Source of the DNA: Bacillota bacterium | Lineage (GTDB): Bacteria; Bacillota; Clostridia; Christensenellales; CAG-138 | NCBI GenBank assembly: GCA_023426265.1 | Contig: JAFABA010000165.1 | Span: 1-64,000 of the forward strand | DNA length: 64,000 nt | Direction: 5' to 3' | Shown: piece by piece, positions 45,437 to 55,066 of the stretch | Layout: each line of letters starts with the position of its first letter | Position numbering within the stretch: position 1 is the first letter of the stretch | Program-made: the position numbers and the translations under genes | The notes under the pieces: model-generated | The model's database searches: none | Told to the model about the DNA's origin: nothing | Seen by the model: only the letters and a program-made list of their open reading frames with translations

Positions 45437-46576
45437 CTAGTTATGTTTGCACTGACCCCCAATAGCCAATAACAACCTGATAACGGAATCCGCCAGTATG
45501 GCAAGGTCCTCATGACAGGTCTTTTTGATGGTATCAAAATCCGACGCGCCACGCACGGCGGAGAATATCGCCGTGATCCCCTGCCCGTATACGGCTTCCG
45601 CCCCGTCCCCGATCGCGCCGCACAAAGCGATGCAAGGCACGTTTGCCTTTTTTGCGCGCCTGGCTATTCCGACCGGCACCTTACCGCGCGCGCTTTGCCA
45701 GTCTATTTTCCCTTCTCCGGTCAATACAATATCGCAGCCCCGCAGCATTTCATCAAAGCCGCAGGTATCCAGCAGCAAATCAATTCCGGGCTTGAGCTCC
45801 GCGCCAAGGAACGCGAGCAGCCCTGCGCCCAGCCCGCCTGCCGCCCCGGCGCCCGGCACATTCGCCACATCCGCTTTTAAATCGCGCAAAATGACTTCCG
45901 CCATAGTTTGAATTCCTGCTTCCAGCAAAGCCAGCGTATCGCCTTCCGCTCCCTTTTGTCTCCCAAAAGTGTATGTCGCGCCAGAAGGGCCATACAGCGG
46001 ATTATCGACGTCGCACGCGGCCATGACAGGGATTGCAGGCAGCTGGTCGGGCTTTTCAATATGCCTGATATCAAGCATATTGCATGCCAGCGGTTCGACC
46101 GGGTTTTTATTTTCATCCAGGAAGCGATACCCGAGCGCCGCCGCCATGCCGATGCCGCAGTCGTTTGTCGCGCTGCCCCCTATCCCCATTACAATGCGCG
46201 CCGCGCCTTCCTGTTCCGCAATACGGATCAGCTCGCCGACGCCTTTTGTCGTTGCATGCAGCGGGTCCCGCCGTCCCTCCACAAGCGGCAATCCCGCGCA
46301 GGCCGCCATTTCTATTACGGCGGTGTTGTCCGCAAGCAGGCCATAGAAGGCCTCCATCGGCCCGCCAAACGGCCCCGATACCCACGCGGTTTTGCGTTCG
46401 CCGCCTAAAATGCGCAGATACGCCTCCACCATCCCCTCTCCCCCATCCGCCATGGGCAGGCATTTTACTTGGGCGTCCGGAATGTGCGTGAGAATGGCGC
46501 TCTGTATCACGGAAGCAGCCTCGTCCGCGGGCATCGTTCCCTTGAAGGAGTCAGGCGCAATCATAAATCTTTTCAT
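45437..46576 (-). CDS. Glycerate 2-kinase (GarK/GlxK family)
   Basis: 379 aa. Family marks are the start MKRFMIAPDSFKGTM, MADGGEGMVEA, GIGGSATNDCGIGMA, GAGAAGGLGAGLLAF and TGEGKIDWQS. The enzyme phosphorylates glycerate, in this family usually to 2-phosphoglycerate, feeding lower glycolysis. The start is at 46576 with AAAGGA upstream. It is the last gene of the minus-strand catabolic operon, and its position after a 2-hydroxyacid dehydrogenase suggests it uses glycerate made from hydroxypyruvate. Confidence 0.92.
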   Translation of the reverse strand: MKRFMIAPDSFKGTMPADEAASVIQSAILTHIPDAQVKCLPMADGGEGMVEAYLRILGGERKTAWVSGPFGGPMEAFYGLLADNTAVIEMAACAGLPLVEGRRDPLHATTKGVGELIRIAEQEGAARIVMGIGGSATNDCGIGMAAALGYRFLDENKNPVEPLACNMLDIRHIEKPDQLPAIPVMAACDVDNPLYGPSGATYTFGRQKGAEGDTLALLEAGIQTMAEVILRDLKADVANVPGAGAAGGLGAGLLAFLGAELKPGIDLLLDTCGFDEMLRGCDIVLTGEGKIDWQSARGKVPVGIARRAKKANVPCIALCGAIGDGAEAVYGQGITAIFSAVRGASDFDTIKKTCHEDLAILADSVIRLLLAIGGQCKHN

Positions 46577-46650
46577 GACAGGTTCCTTTCTGTATGGGGA
46601 CAGCCTTGTTCCAAGAAATTGTTTCTCCGTGTAATAGAAAGAGCCCAAAA

Positions 46651-46680
46651 GAAAATATAGCGCGGCGCAACGCGCCGCGC
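46651..46680 (-). terminator. Hairpin between the dehydrogenase and glycerate kinase genes
   Basis: GCGCGGCGC / GCGCCGCGC (46660-46668 / 46672-46680). On the minus strand it is followed by TATATTTTCTTTT. It lies between the hydroxyacid dehydrogenase stop and the kinase start, so it may lower expression of the kinase. Confidence 0.6.
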
Positions 46681-46704
46681 CATATCCCGAACACGAAAAA
46701 GAAT

Positions 46705-47661
46705 TTACCGATTTACGACATTGACGGGCTTGCCGTCCGCGTAAGCCTTCAGGTTGTTTACGGCAATGTCCATCAGGCGCGCGCGGCTTGCCTGGGGCGC
46801 CCAGGCGATATGCGGCGTGATAAAGCAGTTCTTTGCGCCAAGCAGGGGATTGTCCGCCCGGATAGGCTCGGTGGAAACAACGTCCGCCCCGGCGGCATAA
46901 ACCTTGCCGCTGTTCAGGGCTTCGGCCAAATCGCTCTCGACCACCAGCGGCCCACGGGACGTGTTGATGAGGATAACGCCGTCCTTCATCTTCGCAATGG
47001 TTTCGCGGTTGATGAGCCCCTGCGTAGAAGGCGTCAGGGGACAATGCAGCGAGATCACGTCGCTTTCCTTTAAAAGCTCATCCAGCGTCACATACTGCCC
47101 GTATTGTTTTGCCGCTTCACTTTGGTATTCGTCATAGGCAAGCGCCTTCATGCCAAGGGCTGCGGCAATGCGCGCCGTATTCTGGCCGATGCGCCCAAAC
47201 CCGATAATGCCCATGGTTTTCCCGGCCAGCTCAATGAGCGGGTAGTTCCAGAAGCACCAATCCTGGTTATTGGTCCAGTCCCCGTCATATACCGCCTGGC
47301 TGTGGGCGCCAACATGATGGCAGATTTCAAGAAGCAGCGCGAACACGAACTGCGCCACCGCCGTTGTGCCGTAAGTGGGGATGTTCGTAACGACAACGCC
47401 CTTTTCCTTCGCCGCCGCGGTATCCACTACATTGTATCCGGTGGCCAGCACGCCGATATACTTGACACTGGGGCATGCATCGAGCGTTTCCCTGCTGATG
47501 GGCGTTTTATTGATGATGACGGCGCCGGCGTCCCCAATTCGGGTTACGATATCGCCCGGAGCCGTCCGGTCATAAACGCGCAGTTCCCCCAAGGCTTCAA
47601 ACCCGCCCCAGCTCAGATCGCCGGGGTTTTCGGTATAACCGTCCAGAATGACAATTTTCAT
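46705..47661 (-). CDS. D-2-hydroxyacid dehydrogenase (hydroxypyruvate/glycerate type)
   Basis: 318 aa. NAD-binding motif GFGRIGQNTA (~154-163); catalytic Arg in NTSRGPLV, Glu in the STEP segment, His in TPHIAW. It reduces a 2-keto acid to a D-2-hydroxy acid. With a glycerate kinase gene next, hydroxypyruvate to D-glycerate is the best guess. AAGGAG precedes the ATG. Confidence 0.9.
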   Translation of the reverse strand: MKIVILDGYTENPGDLSWGGFEALGELRVYDRTAPGDIVTRIGDAGAVIINKTPISRETLDACPSVKYIGVLATGYNVVDTAAAKEKGVVVTNIPTYGTTAVAQFVFALLLEICHHVGAHSQAVYDGDWTNNQDWCFWNYPLIELAGKTMGIIGFGRIGQNTARIAAALGMKALAYDEYQSEAAKQYGQYVTLDELLKESDVISLHCPLTPSTQGLINRETIAKMKDGVILINTSRGPLVVESDLAEALNSGKVYAAGADVVSTEPIRADNPLLGAKNCFITPHIAWAPQASRARLMDIAVNNLKAYADGKPVNVVNR

Positions 47662-47711
47662 TTACGATCTCCTTTTCATACTATGAGAGTTCCGCCGTAC
47701 GGGCCGGACCG

Positions 47712-48614
47712 TCAGTCTTCCAGCAGCGCCCACGCGCGGTTCACCACCCGCTTTGTGTTGGCCAGTATGATATCCCCGTCCTGGTCGGGCCGGAGCGTAA
47801 CCTCCATGGAAAGCACCATCGGATCGTTTGCGTTAAAGAACCCTTCGCTTTTCAATACGCGGAAATAGTCCAGAAGCTCTTCGGTATCGTTGGCACTGTT
47901 GGGATAACCAAAGCAGGGGTGCAGGTCGCCGTAAGCATCGCAGCCCGGCTTTACCACGGCATTTCCAAAATGCAGGTGCGTAATGTAGGGCCGAAGCACC
48001 TGGATGACGAACTTGCTGGTTTCGTAGGTGGTGGGAAAATGCGAAAGATCCACCAGCAAACCAAAATTGTCGCATGTCGTGCGCATATCGGCCGCAAAGC
48101 GCGCGGCGAGCGGGGCGGGGCCTATGAGCGAAGCTTTGTCCATATCATAATCGAACACTTCGAGCTCCACCATCATGCCTTTGGTCTTGGCGTATGCGCA
48201 TACCGTGCGCGTGGTTTTTAAAAGCTGCGCATAATTTTGTTCCTTGGTTTCTTCGCTCCATTTGCCGGATAAAAAGGCGATGCCCTTTGCCCCCAGGTAT
48301 TCCGCTTCGTCCACCGCTTCCAACAAAGTGGCCTCGGCGGCCTTGCGGCCCGCTTCGTCGAGATCGTTGGGATTGAGCTTGGGGCCTAAGAGCCGGGGCT
48401 GCGCGCCGTAGCATACCTTCATGTGGCTCTGCTCAAGAATTTTTTTCGCAGCCGCCCGTACGCCGTCATCCTGAATGCGCCCCACCTCTATGGCGTCGAA
48501 AAAGTCGTCCGACGCTAGGGTCTTCAGCGATTCCAGAATGTCGTACTTGGCGGGAGGATGGCTCATCCATTGAATGGTGCCAACTTTGAAATACTTGTGG
48601 ATAGACTCTTTCAT
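47712..48614 (-). CDS. TIM-barrel sugar isomerase/epimerase family protein
   Basis: 300 aa, xylose-isomerase-like (AP endonuclease 2 family) barrel. Metal-site segments are visible: VELEVFD (Glu), LLVDLSHFP (Asp, His), HLHFGN (His) and LSMEVTLR (Glu). Members include hydroxypyruvate isomerase and ketose epimerases. The start at 48614 follows AGGAGGG at seven bases; an upstream ATG is less likely. In this operon it may isomerise a ketose or tartronate semialdehyde. Confidence 0.8.
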   Translation of the reverse strand: MKESIHKYFKVGTIQWMSHPPAKYDILESLKTLASDDFFDAIEVGRIQDDGVRAAAKKILEQSHMKVCYGAQPRLLGPKLNPNDLDEAGRKAAEATLLEAVDEAEYLGAKGIAFLSGKWSEETKEQNYAQLLKTTRTVCAYAKTKGMMVELEVFDYDMDKASLIGPAPLAARFAADMRTTCDNFGLLVDLSHFPTTYETSKFVIQVLRPYITHLHFGNAVVKPGCDAYGDLHPCFGYPNSANDTEELLDYFRVLKSEGFFNANDPMVLSMEVTLRPDQDGDIILANTKRVVNRAWALLED

Positions 48615-48659
48615 TGCATATCCCTCCTGTATCATATTTTAGTGATCGTCCCTCTGCCG

Positions 48660-49679
48660 TTATGAGAGATCCATAACCACTTTCATTTCAAGAGATGCGT
48701 TGTCCACACTCTTTGCGAAGCCGTCCACGATGTCCTGTAAGGGGAAACGGCTTGTAATGATCTCTTTTGCCTGCACGCTGCCGTTTTGCAAAAAGGCGAT
48801 GGCATCCCTATAATCCTCGCGCACGTACATCATATGGCCGATCAGGTTAACTTCCCTGCGCTGCAGCAAGGGTACCTCCAACTGCATGGGGTCCTTGTAG
48901 TTGCCGGTTATAATGATATCGGAGCTGGGGCGCGCCGCCGCAAGGCAGCTTGAAAAGCTCGACGCGGTGGCGGCGGCATCGATGATGATATCCGCCTTCT
49001 TAGGCCCGAATGCCTGCAATATGGCGTCCTTCAGCGACAGTTCTTTGGTGTTTACCGCTTTTTCAATGCCGCAGCGCCGCGCAAGGTCCAGCCGCGCATC
49101 CGTAATATCCGTAATGAGCACATCGCCCGCGCCAAGCGCCAGTGCGGATTGGGCAATCAGATTGCCTATTGTCCCGGCGCCGATTACCGCGATGTTGGCG
49201 TTTTTGTAGTTGCCGCGTTTCACGGCCCCCACGCCCACAGCCAAAGGCTCCACCAGCGCGATCAGGTCCAGATCCATATCGGGCGAGCAAAGATGCAGGT
49301 ATTGCGGGTCCACCGCCACAAATTCGGCCGCAAACCCGTCCATATGGACGCCCATTACCTTCAGGCTCTCGCATACGTTGAAGCGCCCTATGGAGCAGGG
49401 ATGGCATGCGCCGCAAACCACCTGGGGTTCCACCGTAACCTTGTCGCCTTCTGCATAGCCTTGTACCTTTGCGCCAACCCGGTGGACAACGGCACTGACT
49501 TCATGTCCCGGCACGACCGGATAGGTCATATATTTGTGGCGGCCATGGTACATCTGAATATCCGAGCCGCATACCCCTACGCGCGCCACACGCAGCAATA
49601 CCTGCTCCGGCGTGATCTGCGGCACGGGGACGTCGCGCAGCTCGAAGGTATAGGGGGCGGTCAAAACAGCTTGCTTCAT
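48660..49679 (-). CDS. Zinc-dependent alcohol/polyol dehydrogenase
   Basis: 339 aa MDR-family enzyme. Catalytic zinc ligands sit in GVCGSD and GHE with EPLAVG; structural zinc lobe CGACHPC..C; Rossmann motif GAGTIGNL. It is of the sorbitol/threonine dehydrogenase type and oxidises a secondary alcohol with NAD(P). The start at 49679 (MKQAV) leaves 7 nt after the transketolase gene. It differs clearly from the second dehydrogenase in the operon. Confidence 0.88.
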   Translation of the reverse strand: MKQAVLTAPYTFELRDVPVPQITPEQVLLRVARVGVCGSDIQMYHGRHKYMTYPVVPGHEVSAVVHRVGAKVQGYAEGDKVTVEPQVVCGACHPCSIGRFNVCESLKVMGVHMDGFAAEFVAVDPQYLHLCSPDMDLDLIALVEPLAVGVGAVKRGNYKNANIAVIGAGTIGNLIAQSALALGAGDVLITDITDARLDLARRCGIEKAVNTKELSLKDAILQAFGPKKADIIIDAAATASSFSSCLAAARPSSDIIITGNYKDPMQLEVPLLQRREVNLIGHMMYVREDYRDAIAFLQNGSVQAKEIITSRFPLQDIVDGFAKSVDNASLEMKVVMDLS

Positions 49680-49686
49680 ACGTGCT

Positions 49687-50622
49687 TCACTTCCCATTCA
49701 ACGCCGACTCTACCGTCTTGGCTATGGCCGCGGCATCGAGGCAATATCGCTGCAGCAGGCCGCCATAAGGGCCGCACTCGGTGTGGCAGTCGTTTGTGCC
49801 AATAAATCTCTGGGGCACGCTGCTTCCGGCAGCGCTGAGCACTTCGGCTACCGCGCCGCCAAGGCCGCCAATGACATTGTGCTCTTCAGCGGTAACAACC
49901 AGCCCGGCTTTTGCGGCGCAATCCAGGATCAGCTCCCGGTCTATGGGCTTGATGGAGAACATGTCAACCACCCGGACCTCTATACCTTTTCTTGAAAGCT
50001 CTTCGGCGGCCTGGAGCGCCTGCCCCACCATCACGCCGCAGGCTATGATGGCGGCGTCGGCCCCTTCGCGCACCACCATGCCCCTGCCGGGAGCAAACGC
50101 GGTGCCGGGGGCGTAAACATCGGCGGTCGCGTCCCTGGAAAGGCGGATGTACATGGGCCCTTTTGTTTCGATGGCATGCTTCACCAGCCAGTCCGTCTGC
50201 ACCTCATCCGACGGTACAAACACCTCAAACCCCGGCAGCGTGCGCATGATGGCGATGTCCTCCAGGGAATGGTGGCTGGGCCCGTCGTAGGAATCGGATA
50301 TGCCGCCATAGGCGCCCATGAATTTCATATTGAGGCCGGAATAGGAGCCGAAAGCCCGCGCACCAATGAGACCGATGGAGGTCAGGAACACCGCGAAGGT
50401 ATTGATAAAGGGAATCTTGCCGCTTGCGGCAAGGCCCGCGGCCACCCCCACCATATTGGCCTCCGCAATGCCCATATTGAAAAACCGGTCCGGGCATTCC
50501 TTGCCGAATATGGACGACTTTGTGGAGGACGCCACGTCGGCGTCCAGCGCCACCACATCGGGATTGTCCTTTCCGTATTTGAGCAGGCTCTCGCCGTATG
50601 CGTCCCGAATTGTCTTAGCCAT
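49687..50622 (-). CDS. Transketolase, C-terminal subunit
   Basis: 311 aa. Pyrimidine-binding domain (FFNMGIAEANMVGVAAGLA with the catalytic Glu; SYDGPSHHSLEDIAIMR) plus the C-terminal domain (LVVTAEEHNVIGGLGGAV). It forms a transketolase with the N-terminal subunit encoded just upstream (8-nt overlap). GGGAGGAG sits before the ATG at 50622. The split form is common in Clostridia and in dedicated sugar pathways. Confidence 0.92.
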   Translation of the reverse strand: MAKTIRDAYGESLLKYGKDNPDVVALDADVASSTKSSIFGKECPDRFFNMGIAEANMVGVAAGLAASGKIPFINTFAVFLTSIGLIGARAFGSYSGLNMKFMGAYGGISDSYDGPSHHSLEDIAIMRTLPGFEVFVPSDEVQTDWLVKHAIETKGPMYIRLSRDATADVYAPGTAFAPGRGMVVREGADAAIIACGVMVGQALQAAEELSRKGIEVRVVDMFSIKPIDRELILDCAAKAGLVVTAEEHNVIGGLGGAVAEVLSAAGSSVPQRFIGTNDCHTECGPYGGLLQRYCLDAAAIAKTVESALNGK

Positions 50623-51454
50623 GCTGCACTCCTCCCAGCTCCGCAATCGCCGCGGCGTATTCCTTGTCGTTAATGGGCTTGCCATGCCATGCGTTTTTCC
50701 CTTCCATAAAGGAAACGCCCTTACCCTTTACGGTCTTGGCAAGTATGACTGTCGGTCTTCCACGCACCTGTCTTGCTTTATCAATGCTCTCCGCAATGCC
50801 GGATACGTCGTGGCCATCGCATTGGAGGACTTCGAAGCCGAATGCCGCGAATTTTGCCGCCAAGTCGCCCATGGGCATAATGTCGTCGCATGTGCCGTCG
50901 AGCTGCACGCCGTTGTGATCTACGATCACAACGAGGTTATCAAGGGAGAATTTGGCCGCGCTCATGGCCGCCTCCCAAACGGTGCCTTCGTTGAGTTCGC
51001 CGTCGCCCATCACGGCATATACGGTGGAAGGAATGCCCGAAAGCCTCATCCCCAGCGCCATGCCCACCGACGCAGACAGCCCGATGCCAAGGGGCCCTGT
51101 GGAAAGCTCCACCCCCGGCGTCTCCACGGAGCAGGGATGGCCCTGCAGACGGGAATCAAGCTGGCGCAGCGTGCGCATTTCCTCCACCGGGAAGAAGCCT
51201 TTTTCCGCCAGCACGCGGTATAGCATAGGCGCCGCGTGGCCCTTGGTCAATACGATGCGGTCCCTCTCTTCCCAGCAGGGATTCGAAGGATCCACCGAAG
51301 CCTTTTCAAAATACAGAACCGTCAGAATTTCGCATACCGACAGCGAGCCGCCCGGATGCCCGGTCTGGATACGGTACAAAAGCTCTATTAAATCGGTACG
51401 GAATGTTTTGCACAAAGCATTCAGTTGTTCAATTCTTTCAAGTGACAGGCTCAT
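50615..51454 (-). CDS. Transketolase, N-terminal subunit
   Basis: 279 aa. Thiamine-diphosphate site GDGELNEGTVWEA...VDHNGVQLDG, and TGHPGGSLS near the N-terminus. It moves C2 units between sugars; hydroxypyruvate is also accepted as a donor by many members. GGAGGG precedes the ATG. As it lies in an inducible-looking operon with dehydrogenases, it probably serves a special substrate rather than the pentose-phosphate cycle. Confidence 0.93.
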   Translation of the reverse strand: MSLSLERIEQLNALCKTFRTDLIELLYRIQTGHPGGSLSVCEILTVLYFEKASVDPSNPCWEERDRIVLTKGHAAPMLYRVLAEKGFFPVEEMRTLRQLDSRLQGHPCSVETPGVELSTGPLGIGLSASVGMALGMRLSGIPSTVYAVMGDGELNEGTVWEAAMSAAKFSLDNLVVIVDHNGVQLDGTCDDIMPMGDLAAKFAAFGFEVLQCDGHDVSGIAESIDKARQVRGRPTVILAKTVKGKGVSFMEGKNAWHGKPINDKEYAAAIAELGGVQHG

Positions 51455-51476
51455 TTTGCCGCCCTCCTTCTTCTCT

Positions 51477-52529
51477 TCATACCATTGCCCCGGCGCCTTC
51501 CGGTATCAGGAAAAACTTGCAGCCGTCTTTGCTTTCAAACCGGCGGAAGGCTTCCTCCCATTGGGTAATGGGCAAGCACACATCGGCCAGGGGTTCGAGC
51601 GTTACCTTCTTTTCTTCCAGCAGCTTGAGCGCGCGCCTCCAGCTATGGTTGCGGGAGCCAAGGGAGCCGGAAAAATGCAATTCCTTGTAGCATACTTTTT
51701 CAATATCAAACGGAATGGTTTTTCCCGGCAGGCCGATCTGGGTAAACCACCCCCTCTTTTTAATGAGCCGCAGTCCCGTGTCGATGCCGGGCGCGGAGCC
51801 GGAGCACTCGAGCACCACATCCGCTCCATAACCGCCGGATAAGGACATGACGGCTTCCTCAAGGTTTTGCCGCTCCAGGTTAACCACATGGTCCGCCCCA
51901 AGCTGTTTGGCGAGTTCAAGGCGGGCCGAATCCCGCTCCATGCCGCTTATCACTACGTTTGCGCCATGCGCTTTGGCCACCTGCATGGCCATGAGCCCGA
52001 TCGCCCCTGGGCCGGAAATTAACACGAGGTCCCCCGGCACGATGCGGCAAAGATCATAGACGGCGTGGCACACGCAGGCCAAGGGTTCGGTCATGGCCGC
52101 GGCGGTGTCGGATACCGTGGCCGGTATTTTATGTACGCGGCCGGCCGGTACGACAGTATAATCGGTAAATATGCCGTTATACCAATAGCCGAGCGTCCTG
52201 CGGCTCACGCAGAGGTTGTAGAAACCCTCTCGGCAGTAATCGCATGTGCCGCAATAGTCATAGGCCGTTTCGGAAACGACGCGTTCGCCCGGAACAAAGC
52301 CCGTAACGCCCTCTCCCACTTCGGCCACCACGCCCGAAAACTCATGCCCCGTCGTTACGGGAGGCCGCACCGGAATGGCGATATCGCTGTGGTAGATATG
52401 CAGATCCGAGCCGCATATGCCCGCCATGCGCACCTGAATTTTTATCTGACCGGGGCCAACCGCGGGTTCGGGGACGTCCCGGATCTCCATATTCCCGGGA
52501 CCCGCGTCATACTTCACCAATGCTTTCAT
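51477..52529 (-). CDS. Zinc-dependent alcohol/polyol dehydrogenase (second)
   Basis: 350 aa MDR enzyme. GICGSD and GHEFSG (catalytic zinc), YDYCGTCDYCREGFYNLC (structural zinc), GPGAIGLMA (NAD site). Related to sorbitol/galactitol-type dehydrogenases. First enzyme gene after the transporter genes, 21 nt behind the livF-like gene, so it may perform the first oxidation of the imported compound. Confidence 0.88.
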   Translation of the reverse strand: MKALVKYDAGPGNMEIRDVPEPAVGPGQIKIQVRMAGICGSDLHIYHSDIAIPVRPPVTTGHEFSGVVAEVGEGVTGFVPGERVVSETAYDYCGTCDYCREGFYNLCVSRRTLGYWYNGIFTDYTVVPAGRVHKIPATVSDTAAAMTEPLACVCHAVYDLCRIVPGDLVLISGPGAIGLMAMQVAKAHGANVVISGMERDSARLELAKQLGADHVVNLERQNLEEAVMSLSGGYGADVVLECSGSAPGIDTGLRLIKKRGWFTQIGLPGKTIPFDIEKVCYKELHFSGSLGSRNHSWRRALKLLEEKKVTLEPLADVCLPITQWEEAFRRFESKDGCKFFLIPEGAGAMV

Positions 52530-52550
52530 TTCTTTTCCTCCGTGTTATTG

Positions 52551-53282
52551 TCAATGCCGGTTAGCGGCCATCTTCCCCAAATATGCCTGCACCACGCGGG
52601 GATCGTTTTTGAGTTCGGACGATGGCCCCTGCAAAAACACCCTGCCGCTGTCGATGATATAGGCATAGTCGGAGATTTCAAACGCCAGACGCGCGTTCTG
52701 CTCCACCAGCAGCACCGGAATGCCCAGTTTATTGATCGCGACGATTTTCTCAAAAAGCTCGGCCACCACGCGGGGCGCAAGGCCCATGGAGGGTTCGTCC
52801 AGCATCAGAATCCTGGGATGGGCCATAATGCCACGGCCAATGGCGAGCATCTGCTGCTCCCCGCCCGAAAGGCTCCACCCCAGCTGGCTCCTGCGCTGTT
52901 TCAAATGCGGAAACAGCGTGTAAACCTCCTCAAGTTCCTTGTCGTAGGGCTTGCGGCCGAAAAATCCATGCCAGTTGATGGTCCCTGTTTCCAGATTGTC
53001 ATGCACCGTCAGGCCTGGGAAAATATGGCGTCCCTCCGGCACATGAATGATCCCCTGCTTAGCGATGTAGTTGGCGTTTTTGTCAATAAGCTCCCCGCAA
53101 TGCTCCGCCTGAATAGAGCCGGTGCGCCGGATAACGCCTGAGATTGCTTTTAACAGCGTTGTTTTGCCCGCTCCGTTGGAACCTATGAGGCAAGTGATGC
53201 TCCCCGATTTCACGCGCATGTCGATCCCTTTCAGGGCTTCGATCGGGCCGTAATAGGCGTGCAGGTTTTTGATCTCAAGCAT
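52551..53282 (-). CDS. livF: ABC importer ATPase, LivF type
   Basis: 243 aa. Walker A GSNGAGKTT, signature LSGGEQQML, Walker B ILMLDEPSMGL, and the LivF C-terminal form (GRVFLQGPSSELKNDPRVVQAYLG). Overlaps the livG-like gene by 8 nt. Powers the importer of the operon. The liv symbols here mean family only; the substrate is probably not an amino acid, given the sugar-type genes downstream. Confidence 0.9.
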   Translation of the reverse strand: MLEIKNLHAYYGPIEALKGIDMRVKSGSITCLIGSNGAGKTTLLKAISGVIRRTGSIQAEHCGELIDKNANYIAKQGIIHVPEGRHIFPGLTVHDNLETGTINWHGFFGRKPYDKELEEVYTLFPHLKQRRSQLGWSLSGGEQQMLAIGRGIMAHPRILMLDEPSMGLAPRVVAELFEKIVAINKLGIPVLLVEQNARLAFEISDYAYIIDSGRVFLQGPSSELKNDPRVVQAYLGKMAANRH

Positions 53283-54036
53283 GCTCCAAATTCCTCCCCA
53301 GGTACGCTTCTATTACCGCTTCGTCGCTGGACACGCATTCGGGATTGCCGTTGCAGATGACTTTGCCAAAGTTGATGACCACAATGTTTTCGCAGATATT
53401 CATGATCATATCCATGGAATGCTCGATGAGCAGCACGCCTATGCCCTTATCCCTTGCCGCATGATTCAGAAGCGCCATCACGTCGTCGATCTCTTTGTTG
53501 TTCAGGCCTGCCGCGGGTTCGTCTACCAGCATGATTTTCGGGTGGGACAGCATGCTGCGCACGATCTCAAGCTGCTTGCGCTGGCCGTAGGCCAGGGCGT
53601 TGATATCGTCCTCCAAGTCAAAGGTGAAGTCCAGATAGCGCATCGCGTCCTTGAGCTCTTCCTCAAAATTGGCGCCCTTTTTCCCGAAATAGCTGTTCAG
53701 ATACCCCATCTGGTTATTCAAGTCGGTTCCCAGCAGAAGATTGTCCCGGATGTTGGAACGCTGCAAAAATCTGGGTGTCTGGAACGTGCGCCCAATACCC
53801 ATGCGCGCGCGCCTATGGGAAGGATAGGAAGTGATATTCTCCTCATCGAAAAATATGTTCCCGGAGTCCGGCGTGTAGATTCCGCTGATGAGGTTCATAA
53901 GCGTGCTTTTGCCCGCCCCGTTTGGGCCTATCAAACCGTGGATCTGAGCCGGCATGACCTGGAAGGTGATCTCGTCGGCAGCTATGACGCCGCCAAAGCG
54001 CTTGCATACTTTATCCAGCCTCAATATCGGGTTCAT
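53275..54036 (-). CDS. livG: ABC importer ATPase, LivG type
   Basis: 253 aa. Walker A GPNGAGKST; LivG-typical GIGRTFQTPRFL; YGQRKQLEI instead of a canonical LSGGQ; Walker B IMLVDEPAAGLN. The first residues overlap the end of livM by 4 nt. Pairs with the LivF-type ATPase. Confidence 0.9.
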   Translation of the reverse strand: MNPILRLDKVCKRFGGVIAADEITFQVMPAQIHGLIGPNGAGKSTLMNLISGIYTPDSGNIFFDEENITSYPSHRRARMGIGRTFQTPRFLQRSNIRDNLLLGTDLNNQMGYLNSYFGKKGANFEEELKDAMRYLDFTFDLEDDINALAYGQRKQLEIVRSMLSHPKIMLVDEPAAGLNNKEIDDVMALLNHAARDKGIGVLLIEHSMDMIMNICENIVVINFGKVICNGNPECVSSDEAVIEAYLGRNLEHA

Positions 54037-55055
54037 ACGCTTCCCTCCTCTTTATCGGCGGGCAAGACGGAAGCCGCCTGCTTCTTTGCCATTTTGCGTC
54101 TGAGCGCTTTGAGCAATTTTTTGGCAAGCCCCGCGAGGCCGTCGGGCATGAATACCATGAGCAGTATCACGCCCACGCCGTAAATGAGCTGCAGGTAGCT
54201 TTGCATAAAGCGCAGCCATTCCGGCAGCATGGTGACAAGCAGCGAGCCGACAAATATGCCCACCGTGTTGTTCACGCCGCCCAGCATTGCCATAATAATA
54301 TAGGAAGTAGCCCGTTCGAAGTTGAACATATCGGAAGACACAAACTGGCTGTGCATCGCGTACAGGGACCCGGCCAAGGCCGCCAGCACACCCGCAATGG
54401 TAAAGGCGATCACCTTGGTCATATACACGTTGATGCCAAGGGTTTGCGCCGCGATTTCGTTGTCGCGTATGGCGGAAAGCGAGCGGCCCAATTGGGTGCG
54501 GCGGATACGTTCCACCAGGAGCGCTACCGCAAGTACAAAGCCCACGAGTATAAAAAACCATTGATTGTAATTTTGTGGCGACCAGCCGAACAGCCGCAGC
54601 GTGGATATGCCGGATATGCCGTCCGGACCGCCGAACAGGGGTTTATAGCTCAGGTAAAACGACCACGCCACCTGCACCAAGCCGATGGTCGCAAACGTGA
54701 AATAGGTTCCGCGCAATCTCAGGAGGATCAGCCCTGCCACAAAGGCCACGGCGCCGCCTACCAAAAGCGAGATAAACAACGCCGCCACAGGCTCCATCCA
54801 GAACCCCATGCGGCCGGAGCAGAGGTTTGCAGTCGTATAAGCGCCAAGCCCCATAAAAGCCACCGCCGCAAACGTAAGCTGGCCGCCCAGGCCAAGCATT
54901 ACGGAAAGCCCGTAAGCGGCAATCGCATAGATCAGCGCGAGGTTCAGAACCATCATGGAATACCCCTCGTTGCTCAGCGGCGCAACGATGCAAAAAGCAA
55001 TGCCGACAAGGAGCAGGATCAGGGCGCTTGGTTTTAGCTTGAACGTTCTTTTCAT
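54033..55055 (-). CDS. livM: ABC importer permease, LivM type
   Basis: 340 aa, about nine helices, with the LivM pattern NLALIYAIAAYGLSVMLGLGG near the N-terminus and the RTQLGRSLSAIRDNEIAA loop that contacts the ATPase. The start at 55055 (MKRTFK) follows GAGGTG; an ATG five codons earlier would overlap livH. C-terminus charged. Confidence 0.9.
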   Translation of the reverse strand: MKRTFKLKPSALILLLVGIAFCIVAPLSNEGYSMMVLNLALIYAIAAYGLSVMLGLGGQLTFAAVAFMGLGAYTTANLCSGRMGFWMEPVAALFISLLVGGAVAFVAGLILLRLRGTYFTFATIGLVQVAWSFYLSYKPLFGGPDGISGISTLRLFGWSPQNYNQWFFILVGFVLAVALLVERIRRTQLGRSLSAIRDNEIAAQTLGINVYMTKVIAFTIAGVLAALAGSLYAMHSQFVSSDMFNFERATSYIIMAMLGGVNNTVGIFVGSLLVTMLPEWLRFMQSYLQLIYGVGVILLMVFMPDGLAGLAKKLLKALRRKMAKKQAASVLPADKEEGSV

Positions 55056-55066
55056 ATGAGCGCACC

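Noticed and set aside
45437..47044. Longer glycerate kinase start giving 535 residues
   Set aside because: The extra N-terminus is antisense or out of frame to the dehydrogenase gene, and the family start MKRFMIAPD is at 46576.
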